DNA of 10,371 nt from Candidatus Pacearchaeota archaeon. Its GTDB lineage: Archaea > Nanoarchaeota > Nanoarchaeia > Pacearchaeales > GW2011-AR1. Positions 1 through 7,394 of this stretch are shown piece by piece (within the stretch, counting starts at the first letter, position 1; each line of letters begins with the position of its first letter). The position numbers and the translations under genes were made by a program. The DNA lies in the NCBI GenBank assembly GCA_002686195.1, contig NZAS01000191.1:1-10371 (forward strand), written 5' to 3'. Under the pieces are notes generated by a model. The model did no database searches and was not told the DNA's origin. It worked only from the letters and a program-made list of their open reading frames with translations.

Positions 1-845
1 AAATTAACTGGTTCATTTTCCACATAAGGAAGTAATTCCCTAAACTCAAAATCAATATTATTTTGCCCATAAACAAGTCCACCAAATCTTTCTTCTATTA
101 TAGCATATTGCTCCGTAGTCACATCATCGATATTTATATTAGCAATATCTAATTCTCTAATAGTTAATTGATATTCAAATTCTGTTTCAGTATCTTCTGT
201 TTCAGTATCGGCATAATCCACTAGTTCGTAATTAGCCCTCATTCTAAGCATGCTGGCGGCAGTATCTTCTGGTATAGTAAACGTCTGACTAGGTAAAGTA
301 TTATCAGGAAATAATTCTTGATTTTTTGTCCAAAACTGACCATCCCAATGAGAAAAAGCATAATTCTGAACATCCGGCGGAGCAGAAATAGTTATAGTAT
401 AAGGCCATTCAGGAAAATTTGGAGACGTACCATAAGTACCCCCACCGGTAAGTGTAACATCAATTGTAGAAGGTACTGAAGATAACACCACTTCAATACC
501 ATGTGGGTCTACAATGGTTGAAGAAAAATGAGCAGTAATGTTTAAACCAGGATCATCATCTAACGGAGAACCAAAATATGGATAATGAACAGAAATTTCA
601 GGATCAGTCACCGGTGTATCATAATCATCAGTCATTACTTCACCCACAAGCAAAATAAGTGGCACCCTATGTAACACTTCTGTGGGTTGCCAATCTAAAC
701 CGGACCAATGAGTAAATACATAATCAGATGCTGGTGTTGCACTAAGATTAATCCAGTCAAAAGATGGTGGAACTACATTAATATTCCCCCCAGCTACAGA
801 ATTATCAGTACCTTCTGGGTCTACTGTTACAGTAACAAAACCCAT
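1..845 (-). CDS. Putative tail adhesin with two InlB-type repeats (3' end outside window)
   Basis: The frame is open from an ATG at 845 to the window edge, giving 281 residues with no stop. An AGGAAT motif about 8 bases upstream supports the start, which lies 4 bases after the TAG of the PKD gene. Two segments (about residues 2-108 and 115-208) look like divergent InlB B-repeat / Flg_new_2 beta modules. Each has a beta-rich lead-in, an aromatic-HW core (YVFTHWSGLDW at 42-52, YAFSHWDGQFW at 162-172) and a closing strand ending in TAHFS or ANYEL. Such modules are common in surface adhesins. An acidic TETEDTETE stretch (213-221) follows, then about 60 residues I do not recognise. No signal peptide is seen, as expected for a virion protein. 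The 743-residue protein nearby carries the same module. I infer a tail-fibre or baseplate-decoration protein; the ligand and full length are unknown. Confidence 0.72.
   Translation of the reverse strand, partial: MGFVTVTVDPEGTDNSVAGGNINVVPPSFDWINLSATPASDYVFTHWSGLDWQPTEVLHRVPLILLVGEVMTDDYDTPVTDPEISVHYPYFGSPLDDDPGLNITAHFSSTIVDPHGIEVVLSSVPSTIDVTLTGGGTYGTSPNFPEWPYTITISAPPDVQNYAFSHWDGQFWTKNQELFPDNTLPSQTFTIPEDTAASMLRMRANYELVDYADTETEDTETEFEYQLTIRELDIANINIDDVTTEQYAIIEERFGGLVYGQNNIDFEFRELLPYVENEPVN
180..209. repeat. Perfect 15-bp tandem duplication
   Basis: The unit ttctgtttcagtatc occurs twice in direct succession at 180-194 and 195-209. On the coding (minus) strand it lies in frame and gives the acidic TETEDTETE stretch linking the second InlB-type repeat to the C-terminal part. 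Its 15-base length keeps the frame, so gain or loss of a copy would only change linker length. Confidence 0.9.
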
Positions 846-849
846 CTTT

Positions 850-1200
850 CTATTCCTGTTCTATTAATATAGTTTTAACTGTCGTTGATGTTCCATAATC
901 GTTCTTTGCTACTAAAGTAACTTCAAATTCACCCAAAGACCTATAAATATTAGTAGGATTTTGTTCGGTTGAAGTATTTCCATCCCCAAAATTCCAATAC
1001 CACTCAGTCGCTACCCCTCCAGTTGAAGTATCAACAAAGTTGTGTTCTGTTGCTACAGTTGGATCAGTTGGGTCAGTCACTACTATAGTTGGATCAGTTG
1101 GGTCAGTCACTTTCGGTGTTGTCGTTGTTGTCGCTGCTGTAGTTGTTGTCGCTGCTGTAGTTGTTGTCGTTGTTGTCGTTGTTGCATAATGTCGTGCCAT
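850..1200 (-). CDS. Small PKD-domain protein with Thr/Ala-rich N-terminus
   Basis: A 116-residue protein. After MARHYA comes a Thr/Ala tract (residues 6-28), then two copies of VTDPTDPT (31-38 and 41-48), then a PKD-like domain (about 53-113). The PKD signature is clear: FVDTSTGG, W-x-WNFGDG at 67-74, an NPTNIYRSLGEFEVTL stretch, and an NDYGTST turn. PKD domains are Ig-like beta sandwiches used for protein-protein or protein-carbohydrate contacts on cell and virion surfaces. The usual first strand (P-x-ADF type) is missing here, but a similar segment ends the upstream gene. The ATG at 1200 is preceded by AGGAAA 5-6 bases upstream. The upstream TAG is in the same frame, so read-through would fuse the two proteins. 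I infer an accessory tail or fibre-tip protein with a flexible stalk. Confidence 0.75.
   Translation of the reverse strand: MARHYATTTTTTTTTAATTTTAATTTTTPKVTDPTDPTIVVTDPTDPTVATEHNFVDTSTGGVATEWYWNFGDGNTSTEQNPTNIYRSLGEFEVTLVAKNDYGTSTTVKTILIEQE
1057..1111. repeat. 30-bp period direct repeat coding VTDPTDPT
   Basis: The 25-base segments at 1057-1081 and 1087-1111 are identical and offset by 30 bases. They encode the two VTDPTDPT copies in the linker of the PKD protein. Each unit also contains a smaller internal DPT duplication, suggesting step-wise growth by slippage or recombination. Confidence 0.9.
1118..1184. repeat. Trinucleotide-rich tract coding poly-Thr/Ala
   Basis: An almost pure run of gtt/gtc/gct/gta-type triplets, read on the minus strand as Thr (ACA/ACG/ACT-like) and Ala codons. 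It includes a perfect 18-bp tandem duplication at 1130-1147 and 1148-1165. Being built of triplets, it can change length without a frameshift, so the stalk of the PKD protein may vary between relatives. Confidence 0.88.
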
Positions 1201-1209
1201 AATAATTTC

Positions 1210-3441
1210 CTATATTATAAATGTACTATCCACAATCGGAGCTGTAGTATCAAAATCAGCGATTGGCGGGGACCCAGTTGGCGGTTCATCTGAAGGAGGT
1301 GGAGAAGGTGGAGGTGGAGGTAATATAACATCAGATGCATTTAACGTTCCATTTTCAACTTTATATCCCCGAGCCCTTAACAATTCACTTCTACTAATTA
1401 CTTCAACTTTACATTTTGCACCATATCCCGAATATGGTACAGTCGTATCATTGGATGTACCACTCTCATCACCAGGCATTATATGATTTTGCCAAAATAA
1501 AGTATTACCACCTCTATTCTCTCTAAAATCCCTAATCGATGAATATTCATCTACATTAGGATTATAAGTAGCACAAATGAAAAACCATTCATTTAAATCA
1601 TCAGTAGGAATTTGTGTATGATTAAAAAAAGTATTATCTGGACTAACATCATAAACAGGTGCACCACCTGTCCACCACCCCAAAATTTCCTGTGTATCAG
1701 AACCATTACCCACATAAGCAGTATTCGATCTCGTTTGTCCTGGTATACCAAAATGACTATCAAATATTCTTGTAATAGGTAATCCTTCAGCAGTATAATT
1801 TGTGTTTGAAGTATCACTGATTGTATCCGTCTCATCAATATCCGCTACAACCAATCTAACCATTCTATAATGTGAAGTACCAATTTTTTTAGTTATAGTT
1901 TCTAATCTAAATCCAAATTTTTCTTCATTAGTCGGATTCCCATAATTAAACAAAGTTCCCCTACCAGCTTTACCAATAAATCTAACCCACATCGTTATAG
2001 TAAAACCCGTATCATGATAATTTTCAAACTCCAACGCATCACCAGTTGGATTTCTTAATATAATTGCCTGATTTGGTTTTCTTATCTTTAAAAATCCATT
2101 TAATTTATTTTTATACTCAGGTCTATCATCTCCTATAATCTGAGTAATATGGTCAACATCACCTAAATATTGATTTAAAGTATTTCTCATTGTCTCAAGA
2201 GTTTTACCAGAATTAATACCTGCTGGATCAACTTGTTCATTCAATCTTGTTATATAAGCATTAAATTGATCTTGATAACTAACACGAGATTGTTCGTCTA
2301 GATTATACTCTTCCATAGTTATATGTTCTAAGATACCATCTTCATCACTATCGGTAAATTCTGGTGGATTGCCAACTAATGAATTAAAATCTATAAAAAA
2401 TTTATCTATCTCATCCTGTCTAGTTAATTGATTTGGTAATAATTCAAATATATCAGTATCTAATATTTTTTTTGCTTTTTCTGGGTCTATTTTTGTAGTG
2501 TCAAATTTAGGTTTTGTTATCTGACTTAAATTTACTATATTAATAAAACCTTTACTTTCACCGGACGAAGCTATAACTTCCTTCGCAACATTAACATTAT
2601 ATACATTTGCACCATACGTATATTTTATTATATAATTTTTTACATTTATATTTTCTTCCGAAACTGGCCCACTAATATGAAAACTAAATAAACTCTCAAA
2701 ACTATCACTTGATAATAAATTATTTAAATACACATTTTGTACTATATTTTCAAATACTCCTTGTTGAAAATCAATTGTATTTTCTAATGTATTTCTATCT
2801 TTTTTATAAAATACTAATTGATCTTGTTCAGTTCTCCCACTTACTTTTTTACCCTGGTCATCAATGGTAGTTTGAATTGAAAGAATTTGTTCTTCCGTCA
2901 ACTCAAACGGATTTTCATCAAACCATAATTTATAAAAATAATCTGCAACTCTTTCTCTAACTTCTAACTCAGTTATTTGTAACTCTGTCTCATTTATAAA
3001 ACTACCACCTATTTCTATATCTGATAAAAACGTTGATTCTATTATAAAAAATACAGTTGGAGAACTTATAGATTCTGGTAAAATAGGAGCTTGCCATTCA
3101 CCAAATACATACCCATCATTTGGAATCGCTGTTAAGTTAACAGTATCATTCAATGAATAACCACCCGTTGGTTGCGGTGGATCTAATACTATAGTTCCAT
3201 TTTCTGATTGTATAATTTCTATTAAATATTTTTTTACAATTAATATTTTATCTTCATCTATTTCGTGATCGACCCCAACTTGGCCGACTCCAGCCATCAT
3301 TGTACCATCTTCATGAATATGATAACGCCCTTCAAAATAACTACCATTTTTTTTATAAACTAAATTATCACTTGCAGTAGCTAATATATTAGCGTCTACT
3401 ATTGGATTTTCTGTAAGCTGAGACGAATCATGTGTAGGCAT
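1210..3441 (-). CDS. Large modular tail protein: InlB-type repeat, LamG-like domain, Pro-rich tail
   Basis: A 743-residue protein starting at 3441 with a GAGG Shine-Dalgarno motif, 2 bases after the upstream stop. Residues about 35-50 hold a GRYHIHEDGTMMAG segment with an HxH motif. Residues 75-150 form an InlB/Flg_new_2-like repeat (NGTIVLDPP, then YVFGEW at 111-116). The middle part is not recognised, but has an acidic DSDEDGILE loop (364-372) like Ca-binding DxDxDG loops. Residues about 455-695 resemble a LamG/concanavalin-type jelly roll: TGFTITMWVRF (478-488), GTLFNYGN, FGFRLE and EWFFICATYNP (618-628). A Pro-rich stretch (707-721) leads to PPIADF, like the first strand of a PKD domain, where the protein stops at TAG. 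The domains suggest glycan or host-surface binding from the virion. Its place downstream of gp6 fits the baseplate periphery or a fibre. The exact T4 counterpart, if any, is unknown. Confidence 0.7.
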   Translation of the reverse strand: MPTHDSSQLTENPIVDANILATASDNLVYKKNGSYFEGRYHIHEDGTMMAGVGQVGVDHEIDEDKILIVKKYLIEIIQSENGTIVLDPPQPTGGYSLNDTVNLTAIPNDGYVFGEWQAPILPESISSPTVFFIIESTFLSDIEIGGSFINETELQITELEVRERVADYFYKLWFDENPFELTEEQILSIQTTIDDQGKKVSGRTEQDQLVFYKKDRNTLENTIDFQQGVFENIVQNVYLNNLLSSDSFESLFSFHISGPVSEENINVKNYIIKYTYGANVYNVNVAKEVIASSGESKGFINIVNLSQITKPKFDTTKIDPEKAKKILDTDIFELLPNQLTRQDEIDKFFIDFNSLVGNPPEFTDSDEDGILEHITMEEYNLDEQSRVSYQDQFNAYITRLNEQVDPAGINSGKTLETMRNTLNQYLGDVDHITQIIGDDRPEYKNKLNGFLKIRKPNQAIILRNPTGDALEFENYHDTGFTITMWVRFIGKAGRGTLFNYGNPTNEEKFGFRLETITKKIGTSHYRMVRLVVADIDETDTISDTSNTNYTAEGLPITRIFDSHFGIPGQTRSNTAYVGNGSDTQEILGWWTGGAPVYDVSPDNTFFNHTQIPTDDLNEWFFICATYNPNVDEYSSIRDFRENRGGNTLFWQNHIMPGDESGTSNDTTVPYSGYGAKCKVEVISRSELLRARGYKVENGTLNASDVILPPPPPSPPPSDEPPTGSPPIADFDTTAPIVDSTFII

Positions 3442-3443
3442 GA

Positions 3444-4541
3444 TTAAACCCTCAATATAAATTCAAAATCGTCGTCGTATATTATTGTTTGATCATCATC
3501 GTGATTAACTCTTATTAATATTTTATAAGCACGATTTGGTTCAAACCCATTTAAGTCTTGCATAAAATACGGTGATACTGAATCACAACTCATTGAAGTA
3601 TAAGAACTAAACGGGACAACTGATTCATTAGTTGCTAAATCAATTATAGAATATGACGCTGACCCTTCTGCAAAATAACTACCACTTACAGTTTGTACTG
3701 ATGTTGTAAAACTCTTATTGATATATCTTTTTCTGGCACCAAACCTAAATTTAACTTGTTCCGTTTCTTTATACGCTTCTCTGAAATGTATTGGATAAAC
3801 ATAATTCTCTACCGTACCAGATAAATCTAATGCCGTTAAACTACCCGTATTGCTACCTGTACATGGTAAATGATCATCCCATTTCAATTCAATCTTTGGG
3901 GAATATATTGTATTAGTCTGTCTTGAAAAGAATTTTAAATCTTCAAAACTACCAGTTGATGTCTCTCTACTACCAGATAATCTTAAAAGTAACCCATAAT
4001 TATTATTTGTATCATTAAACCATTTTTTAGAAATAGAAGTTATATCCATATTAATATCTGGTGATTCAGATGAAAAAGATTGCGTTACTTCGTCCCCGGC
4101 TATGTAACTTACACCAACAGTTGACCAGCTTTTTTCCGCGGCACCTTCTCTATTATTCCTATATTTCCAACTAACTCCTTCAGTAGTTTTTGGTCTATCA
4201 CTTTCCTTACCAACTCCTTCATTCCACGACTCACTAATTGGATAAGCAGCAATTGTATATTCTTCACTTAAACCACTTGTCCCTTTGGTTTCCCAAAGAT
4301 GCAAATTAGTTTTATAAGTTTTAGTATGTATATCAGATGAACTTATAAAATTTTCTATCTCATCCGCATCAAACTGAAGTAATATTCTTGTTGGATAATG
4401 AAAATTTCTATCAAAAAATACTTTCTTTAATTCAAGAACTTCATCTTGACCCGTATTTTTATCTTTCCAATCAACCCCCGTAATCTGATCAGAACCACTA
4501 CTAATAAAAGCATCTTTTGTCGTGAAAAAAAATCTATGCAT
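3444..4541 (-). CDS. DNRLRE-like domain tail/baseplate protein
   Basis: A 365-residue protein whose ATG overlaps the gp6 stop by one base (TAATG), with GGGAAAG upstream. Residues about 1-222 match the pattern of DNRLRE-type beta-sandwich modules: TKDAFISSGS at the start, RILLQFD (52-58), the TNLHLWE strand (78-84), YPISESWNEGVG (100-111), a DITSISKKWFND helix (166-177), NYGLLLRLSG, and a closing FFSRQTN...SPKIELKW (204-221). Residues 223-365 are a second beta-rich region, possibly Ig-like, which I do not recognise. DNRLRE modules are known from bacterial and archaeal surface proteins, where they serve as structural or binding domains. Position right after gp6, where T4 has gp7 and gp8, suggests a virion protein attached to the baseplate. 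Homology with gp7 or gp8 is not visible. The domain call is by pattern only. Confidence 0.6.
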   Translation of the reverse strand: MHRFFFTTKDAFISSGSDQITGVDWKDKNTGQDEVLELKKVFFDRNFHYPTRILLQFDADEIENFISSSDIHTKTYKTNLHLWETKGTSGLSEEYTIAAYPISESWNEGVGKESDRPKTTEGVSWKYRNNREGAAEKSWSTVGVSYIAGDEVTQSFSSESPDINMDITSISKKWFNDTNNNYGLLLRLSGSRETSTGSFEDLKFFSRQTNTIYSPKIELKWDDHLPCTGSNTGSLTALDLSGTVENYVYPIHFREAYKETEQVKFRFGARKRYINKSFTTSVQTVSGSYFAEGSASYSIIDLATNESVVPFSSYTSMSCDSVSPYFMQDLNGFEPNRAYKILIRVNHDDDQTIIYDDDFEFILRV

Positions 4542-6478
4542 TATAATACTTTCCCATAAATGTCTTTATTAGGATTTTTTAATTCAAAAACAGCAGGCGT
4601 GATCGATGGTCTATATACTCCAGTCCGTAACGCATTTTTAAAATTATACTGAAACCCATAAGATGAATCATTATCCCCATATGCTTCTCCATCTGCTTTA
4701 TAATAATATAAACTTCTATCAATTCCAGCACCACCATCTTGAAATAACTCTAAAGTTTTTATACCAATAACACCTTCTAATCCTAAAATATTATATAGCA
4801 AATCATTTATATTAATTGATTGTCTAAATTGCATTTTGTCAATTTTAAAAAAATCTTTTATACGATCTATCACATCTATTCTAACTTCATCTGCTTTAAA
4901 TCTCTTATCCGAATTTACTTCAAATTTTACTCCAAAATTTATAATATACCCAGAATATTCTACATCTGTTCCTGAACCATCTAATGTAAAACCAATTTCT
5001 AATTTATCATTTATAATTCTAAACTTATCTAAATAATTTTGTAAATTTAATCTAACTAATTTTGGAGTTTGAACCAATTGTTTCTTTTCATTATAAGAAA
5101 GTGTATTTACAATCAAAGTACCATGATCATCAAGTCTTTCAACATAACATTTAGCAATATTCCCAAACTTTGCAGGTAAACTTAAAATTCTTGATTGATA
5201 ATCTTCTCTCGTTACACACCTCAATTGAGATGAAAAGAAAGCACTTGCATTTTGTTTAATTTCATCAACTGTTTGCCCATCAGTTCCTCCAGAACTTGGT
5301 TCATCATTTGTTGCAATTAAGGAAACACCTGTTGGTGGATTTACTATATCCGTCAACTCACCAGACTGTACATTTGAATTTTGCCCACCTCCAACTCTAT
5401 AAGTAACTGTTATCACTGTATTTGCTGGAGTTTCTCCCAAATTTAAATTATTTGATAAAATAAGTTCATTAAGCGTCGCATTTATTGAACTAAAAGATGT
5501 TCCATTTAAACTCAAACCAGTCTGTTCAACTGCGGCAAAAATACCAGTTTGGGCTGACCCAGTTACATTATGCCTATAAAGTCCATTACCAAACATCAAC
5601 TTAGTTGAATTAGTATCAGAATCAAATCTCTGTACAAATTTCTTATTAGTAGTAACATAATCTAATACATATGGTATCGGAATTAATGAATTATCAGAAA
5701 TACCTTCCCCTTGATCATAACCAGTTGTTCTAGTTGAATCGTCACCATAATGTCTTTCTTTTAAAATTCTTTGTTGTGCTAAATAATCTACTTCATACCA
5801 TTTTTGTCCCGAACTATCCTTACAATTCAAAATCTCAATTGCATTGTCTACACCCAAATCTAATTCTAAAAATTTTGTTGGACTTGTTATAGTAAAAGAT
5901 TTAGTTTTTGTTTCTCCTGAAACAGCTCTGACATATCTAGTTAAAGTAAAACTTTCCGCTAAACCATCCGAATCAAGACTTGGGGCACTAATCATATCAC
6001 CAGATGAGCCTGATATTGTAAAATCAACAATACCCGTCGTTTCAAATTTTATTTCCGAATCTACATTTGATTTAATTTGTAAACCTTCAGAAATTGGAGC
6101 GGGTGCTTCACTGTAAACTGGATCCCCATTCGAATCTGCACTTATATCAGTAGTTAATTTTAATCTTACAATCGATGCCGTCTTATTTGAAGTTTTATAT
6201 CCCAAAAATTCAGCAAGTCGTTTAACATTTTTCTTCTCAGTAGCAGTAGCTAAAACATTTTCTTTATAATTGTAATCTATATAATAAGACAAAACGTCAC
6301 CAACATAACTTGCCAATTCAATCAACATCATACCGGGAGATGTTTCATTAAAATCTTTATAAGTATCTGGAAAGTAAGATTTTGTATATTCAATCAAATC
6401 CGATTTTATTGTCGAAAAATCTTTATTTGTATAATTTATATTAGTTGGTATAATTTTTTGTTTTTCTAAATAAGCCAT
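4541..6478 (-). CDS. 6: Baseplate wedge subunit gp6 (baseplate J-like)
   Basis: A 645-residue protein, close to the 660 residues of T4 gp6. The N-terminal part (residues 14-70) has the conserved YTNKDFSTIKSDL, the ETSPGMMLIELASYVGDVLS helix region and YYIDYNYKEN, typical of gp6 of marine T4-like phages. The middle holds the baseplate-J signature: VTYRVGGGQNSNVQSGELTDI (358-378) and GTDGQTVDEIKQNASAFFSS (398-417), followed by CVTREDYQSRIL (421-432). The C-terminal part (from about 480) matches the gp6 dimerisation end in layout. In T4, gp6 forms the inner ring that joins the six baseplate wedges and relays the sheath-contraction signal. The start overlaps the gp25 stop as TAATG, with a GGGGGGA run upstream acting as a likely ribosome site, so translation is probably coupled to gp25. 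Confidence 0.93.
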   Translation of the reverse strand: MAYLEKQKIIPTNINYTNKDFSTIKSDLIEYTKSYFPDTYKDFNETSPGMMLIELASYVGDVLSYYIDYNYKENVLATATEKKNVKRLAEFLGYKTSNKTASIVRLKLTTDISADSNGDPVYSEAPAPISEGLQIKSNVDSEIKFETTGIVDFTISGSSGDMISAPSLDSDGLAESFTLTRYVRAVSGETKTKSFTITSPTKFLELDLGVDNAIEILNCKDSSGQKWYEVDYLAQQRILKERHYGDDSTRTTGYDQGEGISDNSLIPIPYVLDYVTTNKKFVQRFDSDTNSTKLMFGNGLYRHNVTGSAQTGIFAAVEQTGLSLNGTSFSSINATLNELILSNNLNLGETPANTVITVTYRVGGGQNSNVQSGELTDIVNPPTGVSLIATNDEPSSGGTDGQTVDEIKQNASAFFSSQLRCVTREDYQSRILSLPAKFGNIAKCYVERLDDHGTLIVNTLSYNEKKQLVQTPKLVRLNLQNYLDKFRIINDKLEIGFTLDGSGTDVEYSGYIINFGVKFEVNSDKRFKADEVRIDVIDRIKDFFKIDKMQFRQSININDLLYNILGLEGVIGIKTLELFQDGGAGIDRSLYYYKADGEAYGDNDSSYGFQYNFKNALRTGVYRPSITPAVFELKNPNKDIYGKVL

Positions 6479-6954
6479 TAGTATCCCCCCACCATTTCAC
6501 TAGTATTTGATGTACCACCACCAACACCACCAAATATAACCTGGACACTCTCCAAAGAATTAGGAGTCTTTTTTATATTAAATACTATATTTATATTAAT
6601 TTGATTTAAATCATCTTTTTTTATTATTTTAATATCTCTCAAATCAATAAAAGGTAGCCAAGTTTGAAATACATCCATAATATTATTTTCAATTTGAATT
6701 GTAATGTCTTCTGTAATTTGTTCAAATAAAAGAGCTCTTATATTCATCCCCAAATTAGGCTGAAACACTCTTTCGTTTTGCTCAGTTTGCAATAAAAGTC
6801 GAATATTATTTTTAATTGATTCTACTGTAGTTTTAGTTGTTTTAAAATATCCATCACTATTTCCAACTCTTGCTAATGGAAAATCAATACCTACACTTAC
6901 ACGAGCATCTTTATCTTCAATAAATTGATTAACTCTTCTATCAAGTATGGGCAT
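6478..6954 (-). CDS. 25: Baseplate wedge subunit gp25 (GPW/gp25 family)
   Basis: A 158-residue protein with the GPW/gp25 hallmark: GIDFPLARV (22-30), a central helix TVESIKNNIRLLLQT (43-57), and the conserved ERVFQPNLGMNIRALLFE (61-78), which includes the E-R-x-F-x-P-x-LG core. T4 gp25 is 132 residues, so this protein has an extension, including a Gly-rich C-terminal tail (GGVGGGTSNTSEMVGGY). The family forms part of the inner baseplate wedge and contacts gp6 and the first sheath ring. Despite an old lysozyme label it is structural. A strong GAGGAGG motif about 6 bases upstream, encoded by the end of the preceding gene, sets the start, and TAATG overlaps join it to both neighbours. The gp25-gp6 pairing matches W-J of phage P2 and the same pair in tail-like particles. 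Confidence 0.94.
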   Translation of the reverse strand: MPILDRRVNQFIEDKDARVSVGIDFPLARVGNSDGYFKTTKTTVESIKNNIRLLLQTEQNERVFQPNLGMNIRALLFEQITEDITIQIENNIMDVFQTWLPFIDLRDIKIIKKDDLNQININIVFNIKKTPNSLESVQVIFGGVGGGTSNTSEMVGGY

Positions 6955-7394
6955 TAATCATCCTCCTCGACTTTTAATAATTTTACTTCAGATGTATTCA
7001 CTGCCGGTTTAACTCTACCGTCCACTTTACTTCCTTTATTTGATATTTGAGCTAAACCAAATACTGGCTTTTGATTCAAACCAGTTCCAGTTCCAATATT
7101 ACCAATAGGTAAAAGAGGACCACCCCCTGGAATAGTACCAGTACCCGTAACTGTTGTGCTTACTTGAGTCTGTATTCCAAGTGCTGGTATTTTAAGTGGT
7201 GCTTCCATATTAGTTATTTGAAATGTTTGTGCTTGAATAAAATCTTTTATAGCTAACATTAAATCAGTTGCTAGAATATCTAACTTAGAAAATTCTCCAG
7301 TTGGTGGTTTAACTATTTCACTCTCACCATCCACTATTTCTATATGTGTTAAATTCTTTTCAAATGCTTTTAATATATCTGTTCTAAGCCCCAT
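6954..7394 (-). CDS. Uncharacterised small protein in baseplate operon
   Basis: A 146-residue protein of unknown function. Residues 1-70 look helical (LRTDILKAFEKNL at the start, LDILATDLMLAIKDFIQAQTF at about 38-58). The centre is rich in Gly, Thr and Pro (GTGTIPGGGPLLPIGNIGTGTG) and probably extended, and the C-terminus is charged (KLLKVEEDD). The ATG at 7394 has AAGG upstream and overlaps the preceding gene by 11 bases. The stop overlaps the gp25 start as TAATG, and its last codons carry the gp25 ribosome site. Lying between the spike and gp25, it is probably a baseplate component or assembly factor, but no homologue is recognised from sequence alone. T4 gp53 occupies a related functional niche, yet no LysM-like motif is visible here. 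Confidence 0.8.
   Translation of the reverse strand: MGLRTDILKAFEKNLTHIEIVDGESEIVKPPTGEFSKLDILATDLMLAIKDFIQAQTFQITNMEAPLKIPALGIQTQVSTTVTGTGTIPGGGPLLPIGNIGTGTGLNQKPVFGLAQISNKGSKVDGRVKPAVNTSEVKLLKVEEDD
6961..6967 (-). promoter_or_regulatory. Strong ribosome binding site of gp25
   Basis: AGGAGGA on the minus strand, within the last codons (EEDD) of the upstream gene and 6 bases before the gp25 ATG. It is the strongest Shine-Dalgarno match in the window, suggesting that gp25 is translated well or independently of the upstream gene. Confidence 0.75.

Noticed and set aside
1201..1212. TAG read-through as an established recoding event
   Set aside because: The frame is continuous, but no stimulatory structure was identified and the downstream ATG has its own ribosome site, so it is kept only as a hypothesis.
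1042..1293. Plus-strand Cys-rich open frame opposite the PKD repeats
   Set aside because: It is the antisense of the triplet and DPT repeats, has repetitive composition, and lies opposite two well-supported minus-strand genes. Other plus-strand frames (4836-5036, 5844-6116, 7588-7779, 9078-9335) are likewise antisense shadows.
1593..1838. Second minus-strand frame inside the 743-residue gene
   Set aside because: It overlaps the LamG-like region in another frame, has low-complexity hydrophobic content and no ribosome site worth noting.
6588..6595. TATAAATA on the minus strand, a T4 late-promoter match inside gp25
   Set aside because: A second exact match lies at 131-138 inside another gene, and plus-strand matches occur near 941 and 8126, where no gene would use them. 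In DNA this AT-rich such matches are expected by chance.
6478..6954. Lysozyme function for the gp25-like protein
   Set aside because: The gp25 family is often labelled lysozyme-like in older annotation, but it is a structural wedge component and no catalytic motif is visible.
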